Shown here piece by piece: positions 26,273-35,535 of a stretch of DNA of 64,000 nucleotides. Position numbers and translations under genes: made by a program. Each line of letters begins with the position of its first letter. Within the stretch, counting starts at the first letter, position 1. The DNA comes from an uncultured Selenomonadales bacterium (lineage in GTDB: Bacteria; Bacillota; Negativicutes; Selenomonadales; Selenomonadaceae): the NCBI GenBank assembly GCA_900315155.1, contig OMYB01000006.1:62001-126000 (forward strand), written 5' to 3'. A model generated the notes under the pieces. It was not told where the DNA came from, did no database searches, and was given only the letters and a program-made list of their open reading frames with translations.

Positions 26273-26575
26273 ATGGAGATACAACCATTAGCAATGACTC
26301 CTGTGGCAATGTCTGCAGAGAGCCATCTTGGCGAGTTACAGCCAAAGGAAGAAACGAAAAGTTTTGCTGACATGCTCGTGGATGCCCTGAAAAAGACGAA
26401 CGAGCTTCAGCTCGATGCCGATCAGAAGAACGCCCTGCTGGCAGCCGGCCGTATCGATGATGTATCCTCGGTCGTCGTGGCAAGCCAGAAAGCGGATATC
26501 GCGATGCAGCTTACGCTGCAGGTGCGCAACCGGGCAATCTCTGCCTATCAGGAGATCATGCGCATGCAGGTCTGA
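26273..26575 (+). CDS. fliE: Flagellar hook-basal body junction protein FliE
   Basis: 100 residues, typical length. The motif SFADMLVDALKKTNELQLDADQ (about 35-56) and the C-terminal VVVASQKADIAMQLTLQVRNRAISAYQEIMRMQV (about 67-100) are diagnostic. FliE links the MS ring to the rod and is an early export substrate. ATG 26273 follows AGGAAGG. It is 31 bases after flgC and 49 before fliF. Confidence 0.97.
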   Translation: MEIQPLAMTPVAMSAESHLGELQPKEETKSFADMLVDALKKTNELQLDADQKNALLAAGRIDDVSSVVVASQKADIAMQLTLQVRNRAISAYQEIMRMQV

Positions 26576-26624
26576 CGCCTGATAAAACGATTCGAGCGAA
26601 GCACGACGTGAAGGGATGGAAAGC

Positions 26625-28214
26625 ATGGGAGATTGGAAAAAGCGGTACCAGCAGCTCTGGAACAAATTCAGCAAACGCCAGCGCTATATCATGCTGGGCA
26701 CCGCTTTGGCGCTCCTCATCGCTGTACTGGGCATCAGTTTCTGGTACGGCAGCAAACCGGATATGGTTCCCCTGTTTACGAACATGGAAGCCAAGGATGC
26801 TGGTGAGGTCGCCGCAAAACTGAAAGAGGATAAGGTCGATTACCAGGTGCAGGAAGGCAAGAACGGCACCACGATCCTCGTACCGTCGGATAAGGTTCAC
26901 GATGAGCGTCTGACCATGGCGACGAATAACCTGCCGCGCGGCCAGAAGGGCTTCGAGATTTTTGACGACAGCAAGCTCGGTGTTACGGAGTTCCAGAACA
27001 AGGTCAACTACCTGCAGGCAATCCAGGGGGAGCTCACGCGCACGATTGAGCAGATCGAGTCCGTAGAGAAGGCTCGTGTGCATATCGTCCTGCCTGAGGA
27101 CAGCCTTTACAAGAAGAATGAGAAACCGGCTACGGCATCGATCATGCTGCGCCTGAAGCCGAATGCGCAGCTTTCGCGCAAGGAAGTCAAAGGCATTGTC
27201 AACCTCGTGGCACACAGCGTTCAGGGCTTGACCCCGGAGAATGTCACGGTCGTCGATGATACCGGCAAGATCCTCAACGATCCGGATGACCAGGATGAGC
27301 AGAGTGTCGGCGTCAAGACGATGACGCAGCTCGAGATGACGAAGAAGGTCGAGGATAAGATCCAGCAGCGCCTTCAGTCCATGCTCGATCAGACGCTTGG
27401 CAAGGGCAAGGCCGTTGCCCGAGTGAATGCAGAGCTCGACTTCGATGATCATCAGACGGACCGCCAGACGTTCACGCCGGTCGTCGATGATGCCGGCATC
27501 ATCCGCAGCCAGCAGGATATGAACGAGACGTACTCGGGTACGTCGACGAATCCGGGCGGCGCAGCGGGCGTCGAGTCCAACGTTCCGGGCTATGTGGCGC
27601 AGAACGGCAACTCCAACGCAGACTACACGAAGAAGGAATCGACGAAGAACTACGAGATCAACGAGGAAAAGGAGAAGATCATTGCAGCACCGGGCTCGAT
27701 CAAGCGGCTCAATGTTGCGGTGCTCGTTGATGAGTCGGTCGACCAGACGCAGCAGGACAGCATCCAGCAGACGGTGACGAATGCAGCGGGCATCAACACA
27801 GACCGTGGTGACACGGTATCCGTCGAGCCGCTGCCGTTCAGCTCGGAGATGCTCGACCGCGAGGCAGCGATGACGGCGGCAGAAAAAGAAGCGAAAGACC
27901 GCATCTTCTATCTGCAGCTCGCAGCGATTCTCGTCATCCTCGCTATGATCGGCGGTGCCATCTATATCTACCGCCGCAAGAAACTCCAGGAAGAAGCTGC
28001 TGCTGCAGAGGCGGCTCGCAAGAAGAAGGAAGAGGAGGAGCGTTTGGCAGAAATCCGTGCTGCTGCTGTGGCGAATGGTGATGTTGAGGAAGGCGAGCTC
28101 ACAGAGGAGGAGCAGCGCCACCTCGACGAGAAGCAGACGCTCATGAAACTCATCGACGACAAGCCGGCTGAGGTCGCTATGCTGATCAAAACCTGGCTCC
28201 AGGGGGATGAATAA
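26625..28214 (+). CDS. fliF: Flagellar MS-ring protein FliF
   Basis: 529 residues. Membrane segment 1 lies at about 21-40 (IMLGTALALLIAVLGISFW) and segment 2 at about 427-448 (LAAILVILAMIGGAIYIY); between are the ring-building motifs (LPRGQKGFEIFD, KARVHIVLPEDSLY, KGIVNLVAHSVQGL). The acidic C-terminal tail (TLMKLIDDKPAEVAMLIKTWL) binds FliG. It forms the basal-body ring in the inner membrane that houses the export gate. ATG 26625 is preferred to ATG 26616 because AAGGGATGG is better spaced and relatives start near this point. The fliG start lies 3 bases after its stop. Confidence 0.97.
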   Translation: MGDWKKRYQQLWNKFSKRQRYIMLGTALALLIAVLGISFWYGSKPDMVPLFTNMEAKDAGEVAAKLKEDKVDYQVQEGKNGTTILVPSDKVHDERLTMATNNLPRGQKGFEIFDDSKLGVTEFQNKVNYLQAIQGELTRTIEQIESVEKARVHIVLPEDSLYKKNEKPATASIMLRLKPNAQLSRKEVKGIVNLVAHSVQGLTPENVTVVDDTGKILNDPDDQDEQSVGVKTMTQLEMTKKVEDKIQQRLQSMLDQTLGKGKAVARVNAELDFDDHQTDRQTFTPVVDDAGIIRSQQDMNETYSGTSTNPGGAAGVESNVPGYVAQNGNSNADYTKKESTKNYEINEEKEKIIAAPGSIKRLNVAVLVDESVDQTQQDSIQQTVTNAAGINTDRGDTVSVEPLPFSSEMLDREAAMTAAEKEAKDRIFYLQLAAILVILAMIGGAIYIYRRKKLQEEAAAAEAARKKKEEEERLAEIRAAAVANGDVEEGELTEEEQRHLDEKQTLMKLIDDKPAEVAMLIKTWLQGDE

Positions 28215-28217
28215 GTT

Positions 28218-29243
28218 ATGGATATGTACGGAGATACCAACGGGGGCGACCTGTCCAACGAGGATAAAGCTGCTATCCTGTTCATCGCGCTGGGCCCGGA
28301 GTATTCGGCGAAGCTGTTCCAGCATATGGACGATGACGAGATCGAGAAGATCACGCTTGGCATCGCAAACCATAAGCAGGTTTCCGCCGAGCAGAAAGCG
28401 GATGTCATCAGCGAGTTCTACCAGATGGCCATGGCGAAAGATTACATTTCGACCGGTGGCCTGGAGTATGCGCAGAATGTCCTCGAGAAGGCCCTGGGCG
28501 CCGAGAAGGCCAGCGACATCATCAGCCGCCTGACGACGAGCCTGCAGGTCCGTCCTTTCGATTTCCTGCGCAAGACCGATCCGTCGCAGCTCCTGAACTT
28601 CATTCAGAACGAGCATCCGCAGACGATTGCGCTCATCATGGCATATCTCGATGCGCAGCAGGCCGCGACGGTCCTCTCCTCCCTGCCGCCGGATGCCCAG
28701 GCGGACGTTGCAAAACGTATTGCGACGATGGACCGGACCTCACCGGATGTCATCCGCGAAGTCGAGCGCGTACTGGAACGCAAGCTTTCCAGTCTCGTTA
28801 CGCAGGACTTCACGACGGCAGGCGGCACGAAGGCAATCGTCGATGTCCTCAACCTCGTCGACCGCACGACCGAGAAGTCGATTATCGAACAGCTCGAAGT
28901 CGACAATCCGGAACTCGCCGAAGAGATCAAAAAGCTCATGTTCGTGTTCGAGGATATCGTTCAGCTCGACGACCGTTCGCTGCAGATGGTCCTGCGCGAG
29001 GTCGATCAGAAAGATTTGTCCCTCGCCCTCAAGGCGACGAACGACGAAGTCAAGAACAAGATCTACAAGAACATGTCGAAGCGTGCAGCCGACATGCTCA
29101 AGGAAGAGCTCGAATTCATGGGCCCGGTCAAGATTCGCGATGTCGAGGACGCCCAGCAGAAGGTTGTCGGTGTCATCCGCAACCTCGAGGACAAGGGCGA
29201 GATCGTTGTGTCGCGTGGCAAGGGAGACGAGATGATTGTCTAG
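28218..29243 (+). CDS. fliG: Flagellar motor switch protein FliG
   Basis: 341 residues. The N-terminal FliF-binding domain starts at LSNEDKAAILFIALG; the middle domain has the EHPQ motif (FIQNEHPQTIALIMAYL, about residues 125-141); the C-terminal domain carries the charged helix facing the stator (VFEDIVQLDDRSLQMVLREVD). It is the torque-generating part of the C-ring and the target of CheY signalling through FliM. It is coupled to fliF (3-base gap) and overlaps fliH by 8 bases. Confidence 0.97.
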   Translation: MDMYGDTNGGDLSNEDKAAILFIALGPEYSAKLFQHMDDDEIEKITLGIANHKQVSAEQKADVISEFYQMAMAKDYISTGGLEYAQNVLEKALGAEKASDIISRLTTSLQVRPFDFLRKTDPSQLLNFIQNEHPQTIALIMAYLDAQQAATVLSSLPPDAQADVAKRIATMDRTSPDVIREVERVLERKLSSLVTQDFTTAGGTKAIVDVLNLVDRTTEKSIIEQLEVDNPELAEEIKKLMFVFEDIVQLDDRSLQMVLREVDQKDLSLALKATNDEVKNKIYKNMSKRAADMLKEELEFMGPVKIRDVEDAQQKVVGVIRNLEDKGEIVVSRGKGDEMIV

Positions 29244-30024
29244 GGTTATCAAGGCTGCCCTCTGGAAAGAGAAGCCGCACGTCATCGAGACGCCGACGCC
29301 GGAGAAGAAAGCCAAGGAGCCCGAAGGCGACGGTTTCAACGAAGAGGCCAGGCAGCATATGCTGGCAGAGATTGCCGCAAAAGAGCAGCGTGCTTCTGAG
29401 CATCTGAAAGAGGCTCAGGTTCAGGCGGATATCCTGAAACAGAATGCAGAGAAAGAAGCGGAGGACATCCGCAGGGAAGCTCAAGCGGAAATCGATGCGT
29501 TAAAAGAAAAGGCCCGCCAGGCAGGACATGATGAAGGATTTGCCGAGGGGAAGCAGGATGGCCTGAAGCAGGCGCAGGAGGATATGAAGAACAGCCTCGA
29601 TGATGCCGCGAAGCAGGCAACGAAGCTCCTCAAGGATGCGCAGATCGCTTCGGAGGACTACGTCCAGCGGTCCGAAGAGGAGATCGTCTCCATCGCGATG
29701 GCCGTCGTCGAAAAGGTCCTGCCGCAGCATTTCATCGATGCACCCCAGGTGGTCCTGCCCCTCGTCCGGAAGGCGCTGGAAAAGGTCAAGGATCAGAGCA
29801 AGATTATCGTCCATGTGGCGCCGGTGAACTACGATATGGTCCTGCTGGCGCGGGATGAGTTCCGGACGATGCTGACGGGCGCAGATGCGGTGCTCGACGT
29901 GCACGCGGACGATATGCTGGAGCCGGGCGACTGCGTCATCGAGACGCCGAACGGCAGTGTCGATGCGCGCCTGGCTACGCAGCTCGAGCAGATCAAAGAG
30001 GCTGTACGGGAAGTCATGTCATGA
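29236..30024 (+). CDS. fliH: Flagellar export ATPase regulator FliH
   Basis: 262 residues. A long Glu/Lys/Gln/Ala-rich coiled coil (about 38-120), including the AGHDEGFAEGKQDG GxxxG-like stretch, leads to the conserved C-terminal domain (EEIVSIAMAVVEKVLPQ, MLEPGDCVIETPNGSVDARL). FliH binds FliI and tethers it to the C-ring and export gate. The TTG start at 29236 lies inside the end of fliG and is supported by AAGGGAG 9 bases upstream. The 3' end overlaps fliI by four bases (ATGA). Confidence 0.95.
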   Translation: MSRVIKAALWKEKPHVIETPTPEKKAKEPEGDGFNEEARQHMLAEIAAKEQRASEHLKEAQVQADILKQNAEKEAEDIRREAQAEIDALKEKARQAGHDEGFAEGKQDGLKQAQEDMKNSLDDAAKQATKLLKDAQIASEDYVQRSEEEIVSIAMAVVEKVLPQHFIDAPQVVLPLVRKALEKVKDQSKIIVHVAPVNYDMVLLARDEFRTMLTGADAVLDVHADDMLEPGDCVIETPNGSVDARLATQLEQIKEAVREVMS

Positions 30025-31358
30025 GCAGTACCGATCATTTTCAGGTCAATACACAGAAATTCAAGGATGCTATTGCCGGGTGCCAGCCCATGAAACTCAC
30101 GGGTAAGGTCACGCAGGTCATCGGCCTCGTCATCGAATCGCAGGGGCCGACGGTCAGCGTCGGGGAGCTCTGTTATGTGAGCTCGCATTTCCCCGGTGTC
30201 CCTCCGCTGCCGGCGGAGGTCGTCGGATTCCGCGAGGGCTATGTCATGCTCATGCCGGTCGGCGAGATGCAGGGCATCGGGCCGGGCTGTGAGGTCGTAT
30301 CGGCACAGAAGACCTTGAAGGTCCGGGTCGGCTCCGAGCTCCTCGGGCGCGTGCTCGATGGCCTCGGCAATCCGATGGACGGCAAGGGGCCGATTCTCTC
30401 GAAAAAGGAATATCCCCTGCAGGCCGCACCTCCGGACCCGCTGAAGCGACCGCGCATCCATGAGAGCCTGTATGTGGGCGTCCGCGCCATCGATGGGCTC
30501 ATCACGATGGGAGACGGCCAGCGTATTGGTATCATGGCAGGCTCCGGCGTCGGCAAATCAACGCTGCTGTCCATGATTGCGCGCAATACGGAGGCGGACA
30601 TCAGCGTGATCGCCCTCGTCGGCGAGCGTGGTCGTGAGGTACGCGACTTCATCGAGCGGGACCTAGGCCCCGAGGGCATGAAGCGTTCCGTCGTTGTCGT
30701 TGCGACGTCGGATCAGCCGGCTCTCGTGCGCATCAAGGGTGCGATGACGGCGACGGCCATCGCGGAGTATTTCCGCGACCAGGGGCATAAAGTGATCCTG
30801 ATGATGGATTCCGTCACGCGTTTTGCCATGGCACAGCGCGAGGTCGGACTGACCATCGGCGAGCCGCCGGCAACGCGCGGTTATACGCCGTCCGTCTTTG
30901 CCATGCTGCCGCGGCTCCTCGAGCGAGCGGGCACGAGTGATAAAGGATCCATCACCGGCATTTATACCGTGCTCGTCGATGGCGATGATATGAATGAGCC
31001 GATTGCCGATGCCGTACGAAGCATCCTCGATGGCCATATCGTCCTCTCGCGCGCGATTGCCGCGCAGAACCATTTCCCGGCCATCGATGTGCTGAGCAGC
31101 GTCAGCCGTGTCATGAACGAGGTCGTCTCGAAGGAACATCTGAAAGCATCGCAGAATATGCGTCAGCTTATGGCGGTCTATCACGATGCGGAGGACCTCA
31201 TCCATATCGGCGCCTATGTCAAGGGCTCGAGTGCAAAGATCGACGAGTCTATCGAGAAGATCGACTCAATCAATGAGTTCCTGTGCCAGGGCATCTTTGA
31301 GGTAGACAGTTATGCGGATACCGAAAAGAAGCTACTGAGCATTTCAGGGGAATCCTAA
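30021..31358 (+). CDS. fliI: Flagellum-specific ATP synthase FliI
   Basis: 445 residues. It has Walker A GSGVGKSTLL (about 174-183), the ERGREVRDFIERDLG segment, Walker B VILMMDSVTRFA and the F1-beta-like GSITGIYTVLVDGDDMNEPIAD (about 313-334). FliI hydrolyses ATP as a hexamer to help unfold and load flagellar export substrates. It starts within the end of fliH (ATGA overlap), and fliJ follows after 17 bases. Confidence 0.98.
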   Translation: MSSTDHFQVNTQKFKDAIAGCQPMKLTGKVTQVIGLVIESQGPTVSVGELCYVSSHFPGVPPLPAEVVGFREGYVMLMPVGEMQGIGPGCEVVSAQKTLKVRVGSELLGRVLDGLGNPMDGKGPILSKKEYPLQAAPPDPLKRPRIHESLYVGVRAIDGLITMGDGQRIGIMAGSGVGKSTLLSMIARNTEADISVIALVGERGREVRDFIERDLGPEGMKRSVVVVATSDQPALVRIKGAMTATAIAEYFRDQGHKVILMMDSVTRFAMAQREVGLTIGEPPATRGYTPSVFAMLPRLLERAGTSDKGSITGIYTVLVDGDDMNEPIADAVRSILDGHIVLSRAIAAQNHFPAIDVLSSVSRVMNEVVSKEHLKASQNMRQLMAVYHDAEDLIHIGAYVKGSSAKIDESIEKIDSINEFLCQGIFEVDSYADTEKKLLSISGES

Positions 31359-31375
31359 CGGAAGACTGAGGACGC

Positions 31376-31837
31376 ATGAAGAAGTTCAAGTTCCAGCTCG
31401 AAACCCTGCTGAAAGTTACGCGCATGAAGCGGGAAGACGCAGAAGTGGCGTTTGCGGCGTCCTCGCGGAAACTGCAGGAAGCACGCGAGCATCTCGACGA
31501 GCTTCTCGAGGAGATGCAGCGGGGACAGCGCGATTATGATGAGCTCACGCACGGTGGAGCCAAGATTTCTGTCGGCATGCTCACGACGTATCATAATTTC
31601 TTCAACTACAAGCGCAATCAGATCGCGCAGCAGAACCAGGTCATCCTGGCGTGCCGCGCGGAGAAGCAGAAGAAGATGAAGGAGCTCATGGAACTCATGA
31701 GCTATGTGAAAAGCATCGAGCAGCTGCGGGAACGCAAGCTGCAGGAATACAAAGATGAAATGATGCATGAAGAACAGAAGGTACTCGATGAACTCGGGCA
31801 GCAGCTCGTCATGCGGAAGAAAGGAAATGCGGTATGA
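31376..31837 (+). CDS. fliJ: Flagellar export chaperone/stalk protein FliJ
   Basis: 153 residues, almost entirely an antiparallel coiled coil: KKFKFQLETLLKVTRMKREDAEVAF at the N-terminus is the FliJ hallmark, followed by charged heptads to the end. FliJ inserts into the FliI ring like the gamma stalk of F1 and activates the export gate through FlhA. Its 3' end overlaps the transglycosylase gene by four bases (ATGA). Confidence 0.94.
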   Translation: MKKFKFQLETLLKVTRMKREDAEVAFAASSRKLQEAREHLDELLEEMQRGQRDYDELTHGGAKISVGMLTTYHNFFNYKRNQIAQQNQVILACRAEKQKKMKELMELMSYVKSIEQLRERKLQEYKDEMMHEEQKVLDELGQQLVMRKKGNAV

Positions 31838-32523
31838 TCGATATGTCAGGCGTTCGTGCCATACAGGCGCGCATCATGCAGCTGCAGCAGAAATTCGGTA
31901 TTTCGGGCGACGTGCCGGGCATGAATTTCCAGCACACGCTGCAGAAGGCGATGGACGATCAGGCGGCAAAGCCGGTCCATCAGATCGAGCCGGGCAAGGG
32001 CCAGCCGGCGATGGCGATGCCGCGTACCTCGGGTGTTGCTCCTGTGGCGGGCGGTCTGCCTGCCACGGCACCGACGACGTCGGCTGCTGCAGCCAGCTCG
32101 GCCTACGCCGTGCAGGGTGCCTATGAGAAGCGTCAGACGGAGCCGGCAGTCAACGAGATGTTGTCTGAGCTCGTACAGAGTGCGGCACAGAAATATCAGG
32201 TCGATCCGAAGCTGGTTTCCGCCATCGCTGAGGTGGAATCGGGCGGGAACCAGTCCGCGATTTCTCCTGTCGGCGCGATCGGCGTCATGCAGCTGATGCC
32301 GGGAACGGCAGCGTCGCTCGGTGTCGATCCGTACGATGAGCGCCAGAACATCGAGGGCGGTGCGAAGTATCTGCACGAGATGCTTGAGACGTTCGGCGGA
32401 GATATCCGCAAGGCGGTCGCGGCGTACAATGCAGGCCCGCAGGCGGTCAAGGAATACGGCGGCGTTCCGCCATACCGCGAGACGCAGGACTATGTAAACA
32501 AGGTGCTGGACCTTTACCGCTAA
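31834..32523 (+). CDS. Lytic transglycosylase in the flagellar operon
   Basis: 229 residues. The first 105 or so are a flexible Ala/Thr/Gln-rich region; the rest is a C-terminal SLT domain with catalytic Glu in IAEVESGGNQSAISPVGAIG, then GVMQLMPGTAASLGV and VAAYNAGPQAV. It has no signal peptide, which fits delivery by the flagellar export system. By context it opens peptidoglycan for the rod, the job done by FlgJ in proteobacteria. B. subtilis has no SLT gene at this exact place. It is translationally coupled to fliJ; motE follows after 74 bases that contain a short GGCTAT repeat. Confidence 0.9.
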   Translation: MIDMSGVRAIQARIMQLQQKFGISGDVPGMNFQHTLQKAMDDQAAKPVHQIEPGKGQPAMAMPRTSGVAPVAGGLPATAPTTSAAAASSAYAVQGAYEKRQTEPAVNEMLSELVQSAAQKYQVDPKLVSAIAEVESGGNQSAISPVGAIGVMQLMPGTAASLGVDPYDERQNIEGGAKYLHEMLETFGGDIRKAVAAYNAGPQAVKEYGGVPPYRETQDYVNKVLDLYR

Positions 32524-32597
32524 GGCAGGGCCATAGATAAGGGAATCAGGACCGAAAGGCTATAAGGCTATGAGGGCTATGAAGGCGAGGCAGAAAG

Positions 32598-33209
32598 ATG
32601 GCAGAACAGAGGAAGAAGAAAGGCAAGGGTAAGAAGGTCCTGAAAGGGATCCTTGCCCTGATTCTCGTGCTGGTGATCATCGTCGGCGGGTTTATCCTTG
32701 GCATCTACCTGCGCATCTTTGATACGCAGACAATGAACGAGAAACTCGGCCTCTATAATATGCCTATCATCGGCCAGTATTTCGTCAAGCCGACACCGAA
32801 AGAACCGGCAGAGCAGGAGCAGCCGATCGAGGACAAGAAGGTTGAGGATACGAGCAAGCAGAAGCAGAAACAGCTCACCATCACGAAAGCGGAGCTCGAG
32901 AAGCAGCAGAAGGAACGCGAGGCAGAGGAGAAGAAGCATGTCAAGAAACTCGCGAACCTCTATAACGCCATGAAGCCGGCGGATGCGGCATCCGCTCTCG
33001 ATACGCTTGACGATGACCTCTGCGTGGAGATCCTGCAGAAGATGGATGAGGATCAGGCCGCGAAGGTTCTGTCGGCTTTTACGCCGGAGAAGACGGGGCG
33101 CCTGACGAAGCTCATCTACGCAGGCAAGAAACAGAAAGTACAGTCTGCTGCGGATATGGCGCAGGAGGCGGAACAGGAGCAGAACGCTGCCAATCAGCCA
33201 AATCCCTAA
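32598..33209 (+). CDS. MotE/YlxF-like flagellar protein
   Basis: 203 residues. A Lys-rich cytoplasmic start (MAEQRKKKGKGKK) precedes one membrane segment (about 15-36), then a long charged coiled coil (about 60-118) and an MgtE-N-like helical domain with LYNAMKPADAASALDTLDDDLCVEILQKMDEDQAAKVLSAF. In B. subtilis the same slot between fliJ and fliK holds ylxF; in Campylobacter and relatives MotE chaperones MotC, the PomC-like flagellar partner. Direct function here is inferred. A terminator closes this transcription unit. Confidence 0.85.
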   Translation: MAEQRKKKGKGKKVLKGILALILVLVIIVGGFILGIYLRIFDTQTMNEKLGLYNMPIIGQYFVKPTPKEPAEQEQPIEDKKVEDTSKQKQKQLTITKAELEKQQKEREAEEKKHVKKLANLYNAMKPADAASALDTLDDDLCVEILQKMDEDQAAKVLSAFTPEKTGRLTKLIYAGKKQKVQSAADMAQEAEQEQNAANQPNP

Positions 33210-33227
33210 AAGAGAAAAGAAGGAATT

Positions 33228-33275
33228 TCCTGCTGGAATGCCGAAAGGATACAAAGTGTTCCAGCAGGATTTTTT
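33228..33275 (+). terminator. Terminator after motE-like gene
   Basis: TCCTGCTGGAA (33228-33238) pairs with TTCCAGCAGGA (33259-33269), with a 20-base loop, followed by TTTTTT. It ends the flgB-to-motE unit. Confidence 0.82.
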
Positions 33276-33305
33276 GTGCCCTGCCACAAATTTCGTGCAG
33301 GCGGT

Positions 33306-33332
33306 TAAGAAAAACGCTGGAATGACCGATAT
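33306..33332 (+). promoter_or_regulatory. Sigma-28 (FliA) promoter upstream of fliK
   Basis: TAAGAAAA (33306-33313), exactly 11 bases, and ACCGATAT (33325-33332) fit the sigma-28 pattern TAAAGTTT-N11-GCCGATAA, with the invariant CCGAT present. It lies 28 bases before the fliK start. Confidence 0.72.
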
Positions 33333-33360
33333 CTACTAGTGAAGGGAGGTGATTCCATAG

Positions 33361-35508
33361 ATGGATATCATGAACATGATGATTTCCGCTCAGAACGCGG
33401 GCAGCGCAGCCGCTCCTTCGGATGCCAAGGCTGCAGGGAATGGGAAGCAGGCAGATGCAAAAGACAGCAATGCTTTTGCGGATAAGCTCTCATCCGTGCA
33501 GGGAAAGGCATTGGGAAAGGACAGCAAAAGCGCGGGTTCCCAGGCGGAAGTCAAAGCTCCGGCCAATCCTCAGACGGAGACAGCGGAGCAGACTCCTGCC
33601 ACGACGGAACAGGCAGGACAGAAGGGAAAAGCATCGGCATCCCTCCCCGATAAGGCGGCTGAGGCTGCAGAGATGGCGATGATTTCTCTCGCTACGGATA
33701 GCAAAAATGACGATTCCCAAAACCATGAGGAATCGCAAGCGATAACAGCCGACGACCGGTTTGCCACCCTGATGAATCTGGCGGCGGGGACACTTCAGGA
33801 GAATGTATTGGCGAACAACGTACCGAACGGTACGCTGAAAAGCTCGAAACTCCTGACGCAGCTTGCCGGGCAGGCAGATATGACGCAGAATGCGTCGATG
33901 AGCCAGTCCGTTATGCCAGGGATGGGCATAACCGAGGAAGCAGGGATGCCGTTATTCCATCTGGCAGGCGCGAAGGGGACGCAGATCACGCAGGGCGTGC
34001 AGGCACAAGTCCTGGCGGGCGACACCTCAGCGATGCCACTGGCTGGCACAGAAGAAGCTTCATCCGCTTCCGTCCTGCAACAGTCGTCCCTTTCGGAGAC
34101 CACCGTTACCGGACAGGCTGAGGCCATCGGGAACGTGTTGGAAGGCGTTCCGGTGCAGTCCGATTCGGCTGCTGGGAATATTCTCCAGACTATCGATACC
34201 CCGGTCCAGACGGCCGACGCAAAGACTCCTCTCGTCCAGGCAGGCAGCCTGGGCCTGACGAATGTGCAGATGCCAGCCAGCCAGCAGACAGAGATGGGGC
34301 CAGTCCTTCAACAGATGGTTTCGTCTTCGGCGGATATGACTCAGTCCGTACCGCTCAATCTGGAGCAGGCGAAAATCAGCCAGCCAGCTGTGCAGGCCCA
34401 GGCGGCTGTTCAGCCGGATGTACAGCCGGAGGTAGTGCTTCCGTCGGTACAGGGCAGTGTGCAGCAGGCAGCCGCTCAGCCGCTGCAGATGCATGCGCAG
34501 CAGGCCGAAGCTGCACCCCTCACCCCTTCGGTGGCAGCGCAGTCGGCTCTGCAGGCGGAGACGACGTCCCAGCAGCCGTTGCAGGCAAAGCTGCAGCGTG
34601 CGGAGACGGACCAGCCGGTTCTGCAGACAGCAGCATCGATGCAGGTGCAGCAGCCAGCCGTTATGCAGAAAGCAGAAGCCGGCCCGGCATTGGCTTCGCC
34701 CCAGGTTCAGCCAGTCGTACCCGTTCAGCAGGGTGCGCAGCAGGATGCATCTTCTTTGATGCAGGATAACCCGCAGCAGGGAGGCCGGCAGCCGCAGGAC
34801 CAGGCCCGTATGGGAAGTCCGCTGCAGGATGTTCTTCCCCTGAACCGCGATGCGGAAGCCGTTATGCCGGCACAGCCCGATGCATCGGCGAGCCGCGGCA
34901 TCGGCGAGACACTCCGCTCCCTGCGGGCTGCCGCACAGCCGCAGCAGGCAGACGCAGCCGTGACATCGGCCGCAGGAGCCGGTTCGTTCCAGCAGCAGCT
35001 TCAGCAGGTGGCAGGTCCGCAGGACGCAGCCGCCGCTCAGCAGCCGCAGTCCGCTCAGCAGGACTACCAGATCCCGCAGCAGATTGTCGAGCAGGCAAGG
35101 CTGCTCCGCCGTGGTACGGATACGCAGATGGTCATCAACCTGAAGCCGGAGCATCTCGGTCAGCTGACGCTCAAGGTTACGGTATCGGCGGATGGCGCGG
35201 TGAACGCATCGTTCCACAGCAACAACGCGGAGGTGCGTACGATCATCGCAAACTCACTGCAGGTGCTCCGCAACGACCTGAACCAGCAGGGCATCCGCGT
35301 GGATAACGTCGATGTCTATGCCGGTCTCGATGGCGGGCTTCCTCAGCAGGACAGCAGCCAGCAGGGTTGGCAGCAGCAGAGTCAGCAGCACCAGCATTTC
35401 CACAGTGCGCAGGAGAGCGCAGAAGCCTTTGAGGATGAATCCGAACTGGCTGAGGCACTCCAGGCTCAGCGCGAGGCGAAGGCCGCAGGCGTTGACTACC
35501 GCGTTTAA
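33361..35508 (+). CDS. fliK: Flagellar hook-length control protein FliK
   Basis: 715 residues, long for FliK. Residues 1 to about 575 are low-complexity Gln/Ala/Ser/Val sequence with repeated QPxVQ and LQ units, expected of the extended molecular ruler. The compact C-terminal Flg_hook domain (about 580-660) has QMVINLKPEHLGQLTLKVTV and NSLQVLRNDLNQQGIRVDNVDV, which contacts FlhB to switch export from hook to filament. A Gln/His-rich tail follows. It has a strong GGGAGGTGATTCC ribosome site and its own sigma-28-like promoter. Its length may match the enlarged hook protein nearby. Confidence 0.94.
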   Translation: MDIMNMMISAQNAGSAAAPSDAKAAGNGKQADAKDSNAFADKLSSVQGKALGKDSKSAGSQAEVKAPANPQTETAEQTPATTEQAGQKGKASASLPDKAAEAAEMAMISLATDSKNDDSQNHEESQAITADDRFATLMNLAAGTLQENVLANNVPNGTLKSSKLLTQLAGQADMTQNASMSQSVMPGMGITEEAGMPLFHLAGAKGTQITQGVQAQVLAGDTSAMPLAGTEEASSASVLQQSSLSETTVTGQAEAIGNVLEGVPVQSDSAAGNILQTIDTPVQTADAKTPLVQAGSLGLTNVQMPASQQTEMGPVLQQMVSSSADMTQSVPLNLEQAKISQPAVQAQAAVQPDVQPEVVLPSVQGSVQQAAAQPLQMHAQQAEAAPLTPSVAAQSALQAETTSQQPLQAKLQRAETDQPVLQTAASMQVQQPAVMQKAEAGPALASPQVQPVVPVQQGAQQDASSLMQDNPQQGGRQPQDQARMGSPLQDVLPLNRDAEAVMPAQPDASASRGIGETLRSLRAAAQPQQADAAVTSAAGAGSFQQQLQQVAGPQDAAAAQQPQSAQQDYQIPQQIVEQARLLRRGTDTQMVINLKPEHLGQLTLKVTVSADGAVNASFHSNNAEVRTIIANSLQVLRNDLNQQGIRVDNVDVYAGLDGGLPQQDSSQQGWQQQSQQHQHFHSAQESAEAFEDESELAEALQAQREAKAAGVDYRV

Positions 35509-35535
35509 TGCAGCAATAGGAAGGAGGTAACACGT

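Noticed and set aside
32558..32584. Three GGCTAT copies before the motE-like gene
   Set aside because: The repeat is too short and imperfect to call a functional or variable repeat; it may simply pad the leader.
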